A stretch of 64,000 nt of DNA from Narthecium ossifragum. Its lineage: Eukaryota; Streptophyta; Magnoliopsida; Dioscoreales; Nartheciaceae. The position numbers and the translations under genes were made by a program. The notes beneath the pieces were generated by a model. It worked only from the letters and a program-made list of their open reading frames with translations, searched no databases and was not told where the DNA came from. Each line of letters begins with the position of its first letter. Positions within the stretch are counted from its first letter, which is position 1. This document shows positions 37,113 to 48,800 of the stretch, piece by piece. The stretch covers positions 35,571,825 to 35,635,824 of the forward strand of contig OY986964.1 of NCBI GenBank assembly GCA_963920575.1, read 5' to 3'.

Positions 37113-38330
37113 TGCCACTAGGTCTGTTACCATTGTCAATTGAAGAGAAACCAAAATCAACAACTCTCAATACAGATGCATGCAAATACAGAAAGCCCAC
37201 TTCTTTTCTTTTCAGATTGGAGATCAATGAGTTGGCACAAAACGGTTCTTGAGGCAAGAGAAGGTGGTTTCCAGGGCCAAGTAGCAGCCCATTGATAGAT
37301 ATGGCAATATTCCTATCCAAGAAAAGAAAAAGGGAACTTTCTCTAAGGAGGTGCTTCAATTGCTTAGATGCAACTCAATGTGGAATAAAGCATACATTGA
37401 GATATATTTTTGGATTACTCAATGACGCCAAGAACTAAACTATCCATAGATCTTATCAATCAAGGAAAAAGAAAAAAGGCAAGATATCCGCATGGAAATA
37501 GATCAAATGGAGTACCTACTAATCAGGAACTTTTCATAGCTGTGCCTAGTGAACTGGAGTAGAGAACACGGGGTTAGGTTTCAGATTTCTCCATTATGGT
37601 TCTTGCGATAGATCTCATCAAATGAAGAGAGGCATTCTTGAAAGGCCAAGATATGGGTACTCAAATAGATCGGACGAGGTACCTAAAAGATGGAAATTTC
37701 AAGCAAGTGGGCAAAATCTTTTTCCATTCACAAGATGGTATCCTTAACTCATTTCCACCGAAGTGAAGTAGAAGTCCCGGCATTCCGATTGAGACTTCTC
37801 CATTGCTCAGTGAAGCCCAGAGGTAAACTAGCTCTAGATCTAATCACAACAAAGAGCGGATTTTTACGATAAACATATAAAACCACGAAATGGGTACGGC
37901 AAAAAAATCAAAGAAAATGCCTCAAAACATCGAAATTCAGAACTTCGGGAGACAGAGGCAGGACTTTCTATAGAAAACAGAGAAAACCAAGACAGCTGAT
38001 ACCTAAAGAGAAAAAAAAAAGTACCTTAAAACCCTGGAATTCCTCGATGATATGGTCTCATGAGATGGCCCAATAGAGGCATTACATTAAAACCAATCAA
38101 TGTGCAAAAATAGAACAGCCTCCTTGATTTCTTGATTTGATCTCGAAATCTATACGGGCGGCTCTTGTTCTTCGGAAACAGCGAGCCAGAGAGGAGCAGG
38201 GTAGACGAGGCCGCGAGCTCTCCCTCTCTCTCTCTCTCTCTCTCACTCGTCTTGTTCTCACTATAGGCAGGCAGCCCCTCAGGAGCACCCACCCCTTCCT
38301 CCTCTCTAAGCCCCAAACGCGTCTGCGTAA
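37113..38330 (-). other. 5' leader and promoter of the QUA2 homolog
   Basis: The minus strand has a plausible non-coding first exon up to about 38,030, ending at the donor TTTTAAG/GTAC. Further introns may lie before the ATG at 37,112. The first exon includes a CT/GA tract (38,217-38,244) and an upstream ORF of 96 codons (38,316-38,026) whose end reads MRPYHRGIPGF. Transcript ends are unknown. Confidence 0.45.
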
Positions 38331-40055
38331 CTTTTTTAAGAAGTAAAGGGCTTCAAAGATTAGCTTGATCTAGTTACTCATTAAATTACAGGAAGCAAGG
38401 GCTGTAATATTATTAGCTGCATGGGACTATATTGGAGCAACGCATGACCCATGGTGGCTTTCAAACTACTTTTTAAGTGTGTGTTTAATGTAATGCGCCA
38501 AACACCACGTGAATAAAATAGTTACATTAAATGATACCGTGTATGCTATGCATCAATAAGACTGTAACAATGCAGAGTTTTTTCACCTTTATTTTTTTCC
38601 CTTCTTGCTAGCTGAAGCTGTCGAGCCAACTTAGAATGTACCCATGAACCCATATGATCCTCATAACATGGTAAGAGGGACGTTACCATACGAGCCAGTG
38701 AGTCAGTGGACTATCCTAACCTGATCTATATTTAGCATATATTTTATAACATGGTGATTTTATGTATCTATTATTGGGTTTGGATTCGGATCCTTGATGG
38801 ACATGGATCCGACCACGGCCACGTGAGGTAGTCATTATGGTTTACCTATGTTGGATGCAAGTGCGCAGTTACCTAAAAAGAGATCAATCTCACCGCCCAT
38901 TCCGCCTTATTTCTCGGAAATCCCAGAAAACAAACAACAAAACATAAAAATAGAAGCATTTTTGTTTGTCTTCATTCAATTCAATACAAAATTAGGTGGA
39001 AATTTATGATTTCTTAAATGAAAGAGACCGACGAGAGTCAGCCCATATCTGAAAGCTTGTCTGTATAGTTTTTATAAAAATCTGATTGAAGAATTAAATA
39101 GGTAAATTGACTGGCATCCCATATTTTTAATCTGATCGCTTATTTGTTGATGATTCATGTCTTCCAAAGTGCTCATATGCCTAAAAAAATTAGGTACAAC
39201 TTTGTCGACAAACCAACTTAATAGAAACGTAGTCAATTTGTGTCATGATTAATGGGCAATGATGGCCCATGACCTGCCTAACTGAGCCACATGGCTACAA
39301 AACGACTAAGCTCGACCTTGTGAACCCGACTCCCACTTGGTTTTGATGACGTGGCACGACGTCGTTCTCCACGTATGAACGGTCACGCGATGTATTTTGC
39401 TGGAATTAAAATGACTGAACTGACCTCACTTTTTCATGGAAATATCGGTGGTTTGGTCGTGGTTTTTGTGCAAATATGAATGACAAATTAGGTACGTACC
39501 ATGATCCAAATTTTGATAAGTGATGTAGTTCTTTTTTATTTTTATAAATTTGCTAGAATATTAAATAAAAAATACTATATAATTCAGTGCAATGTACGTC
39601 CTTGGCATGCATCATTATAGAGCACTCTAAATTTTAAATTATCTGAAAGCAAACTCATACATTGTCTTCTTGTGGCAATGATGGATTCACATAGCAACCG
39701 ACACGGGAAATTCCAATCGGGATTTGTGGACCAAGAAGAGAAGAGTAGAGCCATTGGGACAGAGGGGCATGTGAGGATACGGTCCAAAAAAACAAGCAGA
39801 GCCCCTAGTAGCAGAGTAGCAGTCTAGCATATAGGCGAAACTAAGGTGAATGCATCCCTTTCAAATTGATGGAGGAGCACCATGCATGTGGTCTCTCCCT
39901 TTCAGATTAAGAGGAGGTCTGCCTTGGCAAGTTGGCCCCTTATCCTCATTCAGAGAAATGATCCCACCGACACCCTTCCTTTGTCCACGTAATAATACAA
40001 AGTCTAGTACGTGCATGGTTTTTTGTTCTACATTCGTGGTGTTATAGTCTCAGCC

Positions 40056-40099
<44 letters not shown>

Positions 40100-41804
40100 T
40101 GGTGGATTCTCTTCTCGCACCGATGGTGTGGTTTTCATTTATGTGTGATTGTTCTCCGCCCTTCCTTTATTACAGCATTTCCACCTTTGACATGAAAATA
40201 AGGACTGTATAAAATCTTGGATTAAACTGAAATGCTTGATCTTTTTATTATTATTTATGACATGCTACATCAGCAACACATGGGCGCCGAATAAATACGC
40301 GCCCGCATGAGTGTGCACAGCTAGTGCATATATATATATATTGTACAACGATTATTATTGATAAATTGTGCCTACTTCCATGGATTCATTTACGACCATG
40401 ATTATTTTATTTATACTAATTGATGGTGCGTTTGGTGAGATGTCGCAAGTTGCTACAAAAACGTTCTGTCCTTCTACTAAAATAGTCTAATTAAGTGTTT
40501 GTAAGCTACTCCCATTAGGCTTTTCTAATAATCTTAGCCTTTGTTTGGTATGGGCTGAGAGTCTGAGCTTTGGAAGAAGACGACACCACATGCATAGATT
40601 AAAAATTATAATGTGGGTCCAACTTTGCCGGGTGGACGCACTCTGCTTCCGGCGTGGCTGATCGAGCAGGATTGGATGGCTAAAGGGGCCACCCACCCAT
40701 AAACCCATGGGCTCCATCTAATTAAAAATTCCCCACTTGAATTCTACTTATCTAGACTAGTTTGACACATCTGTGGTGGGGTGGACGCATGGCATTATCT
40801 TGTAAGAAAAATGCATTAAAAGATTGTCTTTAATACGTATGTATATGGACTAAATTATCAGGAAGTTATATTGTATGAGACTGGAATCCCTACCTGGCAT
40901 AGATGAGTGGATGTCGACGCAGAGGCCAATCAAAGACTAGATCGAACTCTTGAAAGGGATTTGCAAGCGAATTAGGAATGCCACGATGGCATCGAGTCGA
41001 CAGACTCTGCCCACATGACTATGCCACGCAGGATGTCAAAACACACACACCGAGTGTGACTATGCCAGCAGGCGCAACGTACCTTTGTTCCCAAGCAACT
41101 TTAATTTGGGTCGTGAGCTGTGTGACTAAGAATATTGAAGTCCCATCATGGAGAAAATAACGTCGAGGACAGCTGATTGGCTACGCTGCCAGTACGATGC
41201 CATACACAGTGTACAGACAGAGATAGGCCGCAGCAGAAGGGATCAGCCATGCACCACGGCTCATGCTCATTAACGTAGCCAGAATGGGTTACCATGCATA
41301 GTGTGACTACTATGACTAGATGTTTCTAGAATTCTATGAATAAATGACTTAACTCTATATATATGGAGACACAAATTTGATTAACTAGATAGGAGAGAGA
41401 AGAATAAGAACTCGAAGAATATATTCACTAATGCAATTACATCTGTCACCTTTAGTTAATTGCTGGTATTAATTCCATCGCTTTTCTCAGCTTACATTCG
41501 GATGGAGACCAGAAAAAGGATCGCTTTGGTCCCTTACTTTACTCGTCAATCAAAACCTAAAACCAGTAAGAATCCTCTTAAAATTTTTTTTTTATAAAAA
41601 ATTCCTGATCTAGTAGAGGGTTTTTAGAACCGAAAGTGGTGCATTACATGGATTTTTTTTTGGAAGAGAAGTGAAGGAAATGAAGAGTAGCGAGGGTTGA
41701 GCATGACGGCCTGACAGGGGGCCTGGCAGGGGCATCAGAACATTTCGGCGTAGTGGGCTTGGGCCGAGCCCTCGGGCCTTTGAAAGGGAGAAGAAAAAAT
41801 ATAT
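38331..41804. other. AT-rich intergenic spacer
   Basis: No gene is supported. It includes a (TA)n tract at 40,060-40,097 and fragments with gtttggt words near 40,430 and 40,535 that look like MITE ends without a clear partner. The QUA2 promoter should lie at the low-coordinate end. Confidence 0.4.
40060..40097. repeat. (TA)n microsatellite
   Basis: A TA tract of about 19 units. Confidence 0.95.
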
Positions 41805-41889
41805 TGGGGTGAGAGAGGCTCGAACTCTCGACCTCAGGATAACTCAGAAGCTATGAGACCTACGCGCTAGCCAACTGCGCCACCACCCC
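41805..41889 (-). tRNA. trnM-CAT: tRNA-Met(CAT), elongator, with short intron
   Basis: Read on the minus strand, the 85 bases fold as a cloverleaf. The acceptor stem GGGGTGG pairs with TCACCCC, with A as discriminator base. The D-arm is GCGC..GCGC, the anticodon loop CTCATA(A) carries CAT, and the T-arm is GAGAG-TTCGAGC-CTCTC. An 11-base insert, GCTTCTGAGTT, sits after the position 3' of the anticodon, the canonical intron site. Plant elongator tRNA-Met genes are known to be intron-containing. A T31:T39 mismatch in the anticodon stem is also normal for this tRNA. A TTCGAGC box B and a GGCGCAGTTGG-like box A are intact, so it should be transcribed by RNA polymerase III. Confidence 0.95.
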
Positions 41890-43960
41890 TCACTGATGAG
41901 GCGAGCACATTAAATTTTTTTAACCAAGTATACACTCGTGTATGTTTGCCATCAATTAACCGATGGATTGGTGACACGACCCCACGATTACAGCTGGCTC
42001 GAGCAGGGAGGATTGCAGATGATCCTATGTGGTGGTCTGGGAGGGAATCTCCCGTTTTGATTTAGTTAGTTTTTGCTTTTTGTTATTTTGCTAGCCTTCA
42101 GATTTATCTTTAAAAAAAAAAACACCATCACAAAGAATGGAGAAATTTATGTTTACAAATGAAAAATGGCTCTTAGCTCTCCGAAAGCTATTGAACTGCT
42201 GTTTAATTGATCCATCTGATCGAATCCACTTACCTCTAAAGACATTTATTAATAATTCCCAAAGGCCTTTTGGCAAGCCCATCATGTCCTCGCTAAGGGC
42301 ACCGACATTAGGGGGTGGCAATTCAGTTTCAAACCCGTGAACCCAACCTGAAAATAGCGAGTTCGGATTTGACCTTTATGGTTCGGATGAAAAATGGATC
42401 AACCCATTAATGACCGTTTATAAACGGGTTAATCCCGATTGTCCCAGGTAACCCATACCTAACCCGCGAACCCGGTATCCTCTTTACCGTATGCTACACG
42501 GATACTTCACATTGGAAACGTACGCGTTTCTGATACGTGTCGGATACGGATACGCACCCGATACACTCGGATACATATCCGATTATTTAGATCAACAAAA
42601 CATGTAATTAGAATTCGAATACGACTAGGATACGACTAGGATATGGATGTGATACGTTTTAGGATACGGCTAAGATACGTTTGGACCATTGGTGAAGACT
42701 TAAGAAGAGGTATCTAGTTAAGGAGTTAGAAACTTTCTTAAGTTATTTGTTTTTTTAAATTCCCTCTTATTTATGTAGATGAATACATTACTATTAAACA
42801 TCAGTCTTTTGATTTTTAGAGATGACATAGATAAACAATTTGAAATTTGAATGAATTTTTTTTTTCAAATTTTAAACTTATTATGATATTAAATATATTA
42901 TTATATTGACGTATGCTCGTCTTATCCGTATCCTAATTTTTCAAGATTTTATCGTATCGTACCCGTGTCTCGTACCCGTATATGTGATGCCTAGCCTTTA
43001 CCTCTTCGTCTCTATTAACCCTATCCCCACCTCACCTCCCTTGGCCATCGACGTCACCATCCAACCTCACAGTCACTCTCTCCAGCATCCTCTCAAAGCT
43101 TTGCCATCGACCCAGCTCGCCATCGTTGGCAGCCACCCCTTCTCACTTTGACTGGCATTTTCATTGGTAGCTACATGCAACCCCGACCCCACGAACCTCC
43201 ATTTAACCACTTTATCCTCCCAATCCGACCACTCTAAGCCGGATTTCTTCTCACCTAGTGTGCAGCTATTGAATTCGGTATCATCCCATTGTTCCCGGCA
43301 AGCTGCCACACCCCTCGCGATAACCTCACCTCACTCCGGTCTCATCCCAACATCACCCAAGACCTCGGGAGCCTCCTCTCCATTGGAATCCACCATGATC
43401 TCTTTTCCTCTCACAGCTGACGCTACCACCGCCTAAACCCATCACCTCTGGTCTTCCCCACTTCCAGATCCAGCCTCTTCCTCAATCTCCGAACCTTCCT
43501 CCGCCCTTCTCAGTGAGATCCCGGCCCCCGTTGCCATCCCAATGCTGGCTTACCCCCTTCCGTGGACGACTCTTTCTCTCTCTAACATCATCTCCTCCTT
43601 TAGTACCCTACCGATGGCCCTTGCCGGTGAGATCCAAGCCCCCGCCGCCGTCCCGATGCCAGCTTACTCCCTTCCATGGACGGCTCATCTCTCTCTCTCC
43701 AACACCATCTCCTCCTCCAGTACCCTATCATGCTGGCTCATCTCCTCCTCCACGAGCACCTCCGGCTCTCCAACTCGACCCCTGACCCGACCCGCAACTA
43801 ACCCGTTTAATAAACGGTTTAGACGGTCGGATCGGATTAACCTATTTAAAAATAGGTCAGACAACCCGAATCTGATCATCCGGTTGAGTTCTGATTGGAC
43901 TTATGGTCGAGATATTTTGTCTTGGCCTGACTAAACCCCAACACGTGCACCCGCCACCGC
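41890..43960. mobile_element. probable DNA-transposon patchwork with a GATACG-type MITE and a CT-rich insert
   Basis: The left part starts near 42,309 with TAGGGGGTGGCAATTC, a terminus common to plant hAT-like elements. It shares ACCGTTTAT.AACGGGTTA in inverted orientation with 43,800-43,830. Inside, 42,486-42,996 is bounded by inverted gatacg/cgtatc-rich sequence and looks like a separate MITE. Positions 43,010-43,780 are CT-rich with long Ser/Pro-rich open frames and contain a 117-bp tandem duplication. The frames match no family I know. I did not establish target duplications, so the boundaries are tentative. Confidence 0.4.
43514..43745. repeat. 117-bp direct tandem duplication
   Basis: The sequence beginning gtgagatcc at 43,513 recurs at 43,630, with matching downstream words (gatgccagctta/aatgctggctta, ttccatggacg/ttccgtggacg, atctcctcctccagtaccct/atctcctcctttagtaccct). 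The two copies are moderately diverged. Because 117 is a multiple of three, the open frame survives through both. Confidence 0.8.
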
Positions 43961-44156
43961 TAACCGACGTTGAAGGAAGCACGTCCCCAAATTAAGTCGG
44001 TCTACGACTCTAGCTTCTCGGATAACTGCCTTTGGGCCCCTAATTTCTTTCTTTTTACGACATTATTTCGCAATCCAACCCGCCAAGAAAACCCTAGCGA
44101 GTGCGGGATCCTCCTCCCCTTGTCCGCGCTCCCTACTAGGAGTTCTGATCATGTAG

Positions 44157-46946
44157 GTATGTGGTCTATCACCTCCATACCCTAACCCTAGCTGGGAATA
44201 TAGGCTTTTCTGATCTCGAATCCTTTCTCATCCTCTCGTGCTATCTATGTTGCCGTAATTACTAGTTCTTGATAATCTTTGGTCGGTTTTATTGATTTTT
44301 GCGGTTTAATATCGCGGATAATGCCCCTGGATGGCAGAGAAAGATCGAGATCGATTATGAACGAAAGAAAGGTGTGACCTTTTTTTTTTTCAGCTCTTGG
44401 TCTTATGGATCATGTATACATCTGACGTTGTGTAACTATCTTAATCTCGGTTCAAGGTGTGTTAAGATGAATATTTTATTTCCTTGATGTCTAGCTGTTT
44501 TATAGTCGTCAATGGCTTCGATGTGCATGTTCAGTGTCGAATTTATTTTTTCACTTTGGGTTTTGTTTTCTTGATATAGTTAGAAAGTCACGTATTTGAA
44601 GGGCTGCAATTGATTGTCTAGTTTGTTAACGAGGTTTTTGGCCATCAATTGCTTTTGATGCATTTCCTTGCTTCATGGAATATAGCAAATTTGGAATAAG
44701 ATGCTTAGTTAGAATGTTTCTTGATGTTTTGGTTGCTTTATGAAGCTGACAGTTAGAATGTAAGGCATTTGAAAGGCTGCATTTGCTTCAATAATTTGTT
44801 AAGGAGGTTTTTGCCTATCACTTGCCCTTGATGCATTTCGTTGCTTCATGGAATATTGGAGATTTGGAACAAGAGACTTAGCTATCACCGGTTAGCGAAT
44901 CTTGTTTGTTTTTCTGTGATTTATCAATTTTGGTTAAGTGCTTTAGCTATAATTCATTGCATGAGGCATATTTATTTCTTCCATGTTTGATATTGATATA
45001 GCATTGCTTGACACTTCTGCTGATATAAGTAATGCTTTTCTATATCTATCTTTACATTCTGCATGTTTTTTTTATCACTTATGCCCCAAATGGAAATTCT
45101 TGTTTTTGAAATGAAGAACAAGGTGCCTCAAATAAGTTGGAGTTGTTCATGGGGAATATACCCTTGTGCTTATGATTGCATGATATCTTGTGTTATTGAT
45201 TTATCATTATTCTCCAGATGAAAGGATCTAAAGTTGAACTGTCTAGATATCAAGAACTGTAGTTCTAGGAGGAAAGGGATATTTTTGGATTTTCTGTCCT
45301 CTGGATTTCTTGGTAATCAGAAGGAGTCTTGGAGTGAGTTGTATTAGGAGTCTTTTTTAGTTGACTTCAGTGGTTTTGGTATGTTCTCAAGATAAGTAGA
45401 ATATTAAAAATCAAGTTAAAATTTAGAAGAAAGTAAAAAATGGAAATAAAGATCAAAGAAGCTTAACAAAAAAAAGATTAGATGCTGTGGAACCATGCAC
45501 ATCAAGGAAATTGAGATTACATGGAAGAAGTTTGAATGGTGTCTGAAAGCATACTCATATATACATTGATATATCAATATGTAACTCACATGCTGAATCA
45601 TACCAATGAAGTTTCTTTAACAATGATGCATACACATAAAATACAAAACCATATAGAAGGAGCAATACTACCTCCAAATTCAGAAACATCATCACAAAGA
45701 CTATCATCTGATGACATATGTGTTGTCCCTGAAAATTAGCCATAGCCTTTGCCCTATCCTCTCGTTCTCCTCGTGTGTATCTCCCTAACCATGTGCTATG
45801 TTGATTATTTGAGATCTTATCTTCAACCTGTTTGATCCATGGAGTAAAAAGGATCATCATAGTGATCATCAAATATTTGATTTAAGGCAATAGACTAGAT
45901 TGCTTTCTGCTTAAATGTTCCTGCAACAGTATCTGTTGTAGACTTGTAGTCGTAGACAATCAACTTCTCCCCCTTTTGCATAGCTAATCCGTTCCATAGT
46001 TTTTGGTAAATAAAAAAATTAGCATTTCAGTTGCTTTCCCATTGAATCAACATACATCTGCTCTGCCATTGGAGTCAGTTTGATGGTTTCCACATGAAAC
46101 TGTATCACTTGTCAGCAGCTCTACCTTAACCAAGTTGCTGGTTTTGGACCCAAGACTTGAGATTAAAGTAACCAAGAGGTTATCAAATATCCAAGTTTGA
46201 AGCCCTAAACCTATCTGACACTGACTTCAATCTTTACTCTACCATTGTAGGCTGCTGCTCTGTTGTGTCCCTTCATCCTGCAGCCATCCCTGTGAACCCA
46301 CATAGTTTGGCACCCCTCTCTCACCCCTCCTTCGAGATTTGCATCGTCATCTCTATTTAATTTTTCTGATCACATGTGTGCATGTTTGGGTGTTTTGTCT
46401 TTTTCTTGTAAGGTTTTTGGTTGTGGAACTATATCTTGGAAGTTAGGCTGTTCGGGTTCAGTTCTATCATGTCTCATTTTGCTGTGTTGAAAGTAGATTT
46501 GTTTGCAACAACTGAAATTTAACCGACTTCTCTTGAAATTAGTTTTTCCAACCTTCTGAAGCACTGTGATGTGTATTAGAGCAGTACTCCATTATCGCCC
46601 AATTCTAGTGAATGAAACTCATTATTACACTGAAGCTGTAGGATTTTGTGCTTATTAGCTTTGTAATGTTCAGAGTTGACTCTATTTGCTTTGCATCTTT
46701 TTTTTTTTCCCTCTTCCAGTTCTTTATTTCTTTAGTCCACCTTTGGCAGTATGATCTTCACTGGGAATGCTTTTATCAAATTTATGAGTTTGAGGTTGTG
46801 ATGATCCCATGAGCTGATTTTGTAGAGAATCAGCTATCAAACTATCACCTTCCCTTTTTGTTCCAGTTTTATTTTTGTGTGATACTATAATGTTTAGTGC
46901 ATTTTGTGTAATAGGTTTGTTTCTAAATCCTGTAGTTCTTCTTGCA
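44157..46946 (+). other. 5'-UTR intron of the ZCCHC10-like gene
   Basis: The donor is GATCATGTAG/GTATGT at 44,157 and the acceptor is tagttcttcttgcag/GAAATT at 46,944-46,946. The 2.8-kb interval is T-rich and has only short ORFs without domains, so it reads as one long leader intron. The upstream exon (about 44,000-44,156) contains aaaaccctag, a common motif near plant transcription starts. The gene model is inferred, since there are no transcript data. Confidence 0.6.
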
Positions 46947-47011
46947 GGAAATTTAGAGCTTCAAACTTATCAAATTTAGGTTCTTGGCAGGGGGGGGAAT
47001 TGTAGTTAAAT

Positions 47012-47836
47012 ATGTCGAGCAAGAATGAAGAGAAGTCACAAGCTGCGGCTGATCGAATCAAGGCGGCTGCTTTATCTGCTGCAAAAGGTCTTAGCAGAGC
47101 TCAAGCAGAAAGAGCTGCTACTGCAGCTGCACGAAATGTCAATGCTTATGGGCAGAAGGAAGAAGGACCGAGCAGATGGCAGGAGAGGAAAGAAGCTAAG
47201 CGTCAGATGTATTTGATGAGCACTGAGAAAGCTGTGAAACTTGGTGAGAGGAAGGACCTTAAGATCTCAGCCTCCACTTCTACTGCTACGTATTCACAGT
47301 GCCAGAAGTGTTTCCAGCCTGGTCATTGGACTTATGAGTGCAAAAATGAGCGGGTGTACATGCCACGTCCCTCGAGAACACAGATGCTGAAAAATCCCAA
47401 GTTGAGGTTTACTGTCTCAGTTTCCTATGAAGGCAATCCTGATGTTGAGAAGGAAGAGAAGGATGCCCTGAAGGAGAAAGTTAAAAGAAACAAGAAAGAA
47501 GATAAGGGTGAAAGGAGCAAGAGAAAGAGTAAGCGGAAGCATAGGTCAACAACCGATTCAGAGGATGACACCAGCGAGGCTTCTGTTTTTGAGACTGACA
47601 GCAAGTCGTCAGTGACTGGCTCTGAAGATTCCTCTGAAGAGAGCAGTTCAAGCTATAGTTCCTTGGATTCAGAGGAGCAAAGGAGGAGGAGGAGGAAGAA
47701 GAAGCAGAAGAGGAGACGGCACCGTAATTACAGCTCATCTTCTGATACTTCTGATTCAGAGTCGGCTTCTGATAGTGATTCAGATGACAAGGCCAGCCGA
47801 AGAAAGAGCAGGAGACAGTCGAAGGCATTAAGCTGA
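47012..47836 (+). CDS. ZCCHC10-like zinc-knuckle protein with SR-like tail
   Basis: A single coding exon encodes 274 residues. The N-terminal 75 residues are Ala/Arg-rich and helical, with conserved [18 protein letters not shown] retroviral-type zinc knuckle, [14 protein letters not shown], lies at Cys97, Cys100, His105 and Cys110 and is directly followed by the family's conserved [22 protein letters not shown]. The C-terminal half (about 150-274) alternates Lys/Arg-rich and Ser/Glu/Asp-rich runs, so it is disordered, nuclear-targeted and probably heavily phosphorylated. Animal ZCCHC10 has the same layout. An RNA-binding or mRNA-processing role is inferred from the composition and is not shown. 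The ATG at 47,012 is the first after the leader acceptor at 46,946. Confidence 0.9.
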   Translation: MSSKNEEKSQAAADRIKAAALSAAKGLSRAQAERAATAAARNVNAYGQKEEGPSRWQERKEAKRQMYLMSTEKAVKLGERKDLKISASTSTATYSQCQKCFQPGHWTYECKNERVYMPRPSRTQMLKNPKLRFTVSVSYEGNPDVEKEEKDALKEKVKRNKKEDKGERSKRKSKRKHRSTTDSEDDTSEASVFETDSKSSVTGSEDSSEESSSSYSSLDSEEQRRRRRKKKQKRRRHRNYSSSSDTSDSESASDSDSDDKASRRKSRRQSKALS

Positions 47837-48440
47837 TGTGAAAGCGGACAGTTCTCCTACTTTTAGCAATATTGCAAGTGTTAACTTTGTTGTTTTTGTA
47901 TGAGGATTTTGTTGGCTTCAGTTCTCCAGGATATATGGCTGTGTAGGTTCGAGTTCACATTGTTTATAACCTAGTATGATTTTCAGGATTTTAATATTTC
48001 CTTTTGAGGGCATATTGATTACTTAGGTATTGCTATCAATTTTATCACCCCCTTGGTTCAATTGTATATTTGTCCTCTAAAACTTTTTATATTGAAATAT
48101 CCTTTTCCCCCCTCGAAATCTTATTAATCTATCAGTTACATGAGAGTGAATCCTTTCTTTTCTACGGTTCATGTACTTTTTACATGGCCTAGCTGTAGGA
48201 TATATTGCAGAGAGTTAAAGTGATTTATCTGGATAAACAGTTTTTAATGAGACCTGTGGATTTTGAAACCGGAAAATCCGGCCAAGAATAGCTATCAGGG
48301 TCCCATACGTTCTCTAACGTTACTTTAAAACCGTGTTTGGATGGTGGAACACTAGATGCTATGGTCATTCGGACTAATGCTTCGTGGGAGTGCAGCCGTA
48401 GCTGCAGTGGCATTGACGTAACAAGATAACAGTTGTTGGG
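47837..48440. other. 3' UTR of the ZCCHC10-like gene and spacer
   Basis: T-rich sequence follows the stop codon at 47,834-47,836. No further coding signal is seen before the LINE remnants at 48,450. Confidence 0.45.
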
Positions 48441-48454
48441 CGCGTGGAAGGCTT

Positions 48455-48800
48455 AAAGTCAAGGTAAAGCTCATTTTAGAAGCGGAGCTTATGCTCAATT
48501 AATCAAAAAAAAAAGAAAAAAAAAACGGAGCTTACAACAATCAAAGATGCGTTAATTTGGGTGGCTGACAAGGGGGTAAAGTACGTTGTTCTAGAATCAG
48601 ACTCGTGGGGCTCTATCGACATCCTTAATAGGTTTAGTTTGTGTCATAATGTGATAGAGGGTTTGATGAGGAGCATTTGGATGCCAGTTGTGAGCTTTGG
48701 TTCTGTTTTATTTGTTGCTATCCTCAGAGCTATTAATTGTGGGGCGGATGATGTAGCCAAATTTTATAGAGGGGATCAGGTGTCATTTATTGAGAGATAG
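48455..48800 (+). pseudogene. LINE RNase H (RVT_3) remnant, interrupted by a LINE tail
   Basis: Plus-strand frames read ..LEAEL + TTIKDALIWVADKG, VVLESDSWGSIDILNR and, after more sequence, INCGADDVAKF, then a stop. This matches the RNase H domain of plant LINEs, where AEL..I..AL.WA...G and the ESDS Asp are typical. The normal HxxREAN motif has decayed to LRAIN. The element lacks its reverse transcriptase. A short younger insertion (48,492-48,525) splits it after AEL. Confidence 0.75.
48492..48525 (+). mobile_element. tail-only LINE insertion (34 bp) with 9-bp TSD
   Basis: The 9-bp word cggagctta is repeated at 48,483-48,491 and 48,526-48,534. The 34 bases between are tgctcaattaatc followed by an A-rich tail. 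Removing the insert and one copy restores the RNase H reading frame of the older LINE, which supports a real insertion. Confidence 0.75.

Noticed and set aside
37110..37163. Earlier start (MLILVSLQLTMVTDLVA...) for the QUA2 homolog
   Set aside because: QUA2-like proteins begin at the [12 protein letters not shown] Met; the extra residues look like leader sequence.
41990..42115. A further LINE tail ending in an A run near 42,110
   Set aside because: There is an A run after tttatcttt but I found no flanking duplication and no RNase H frame, so the evidence is too weak.
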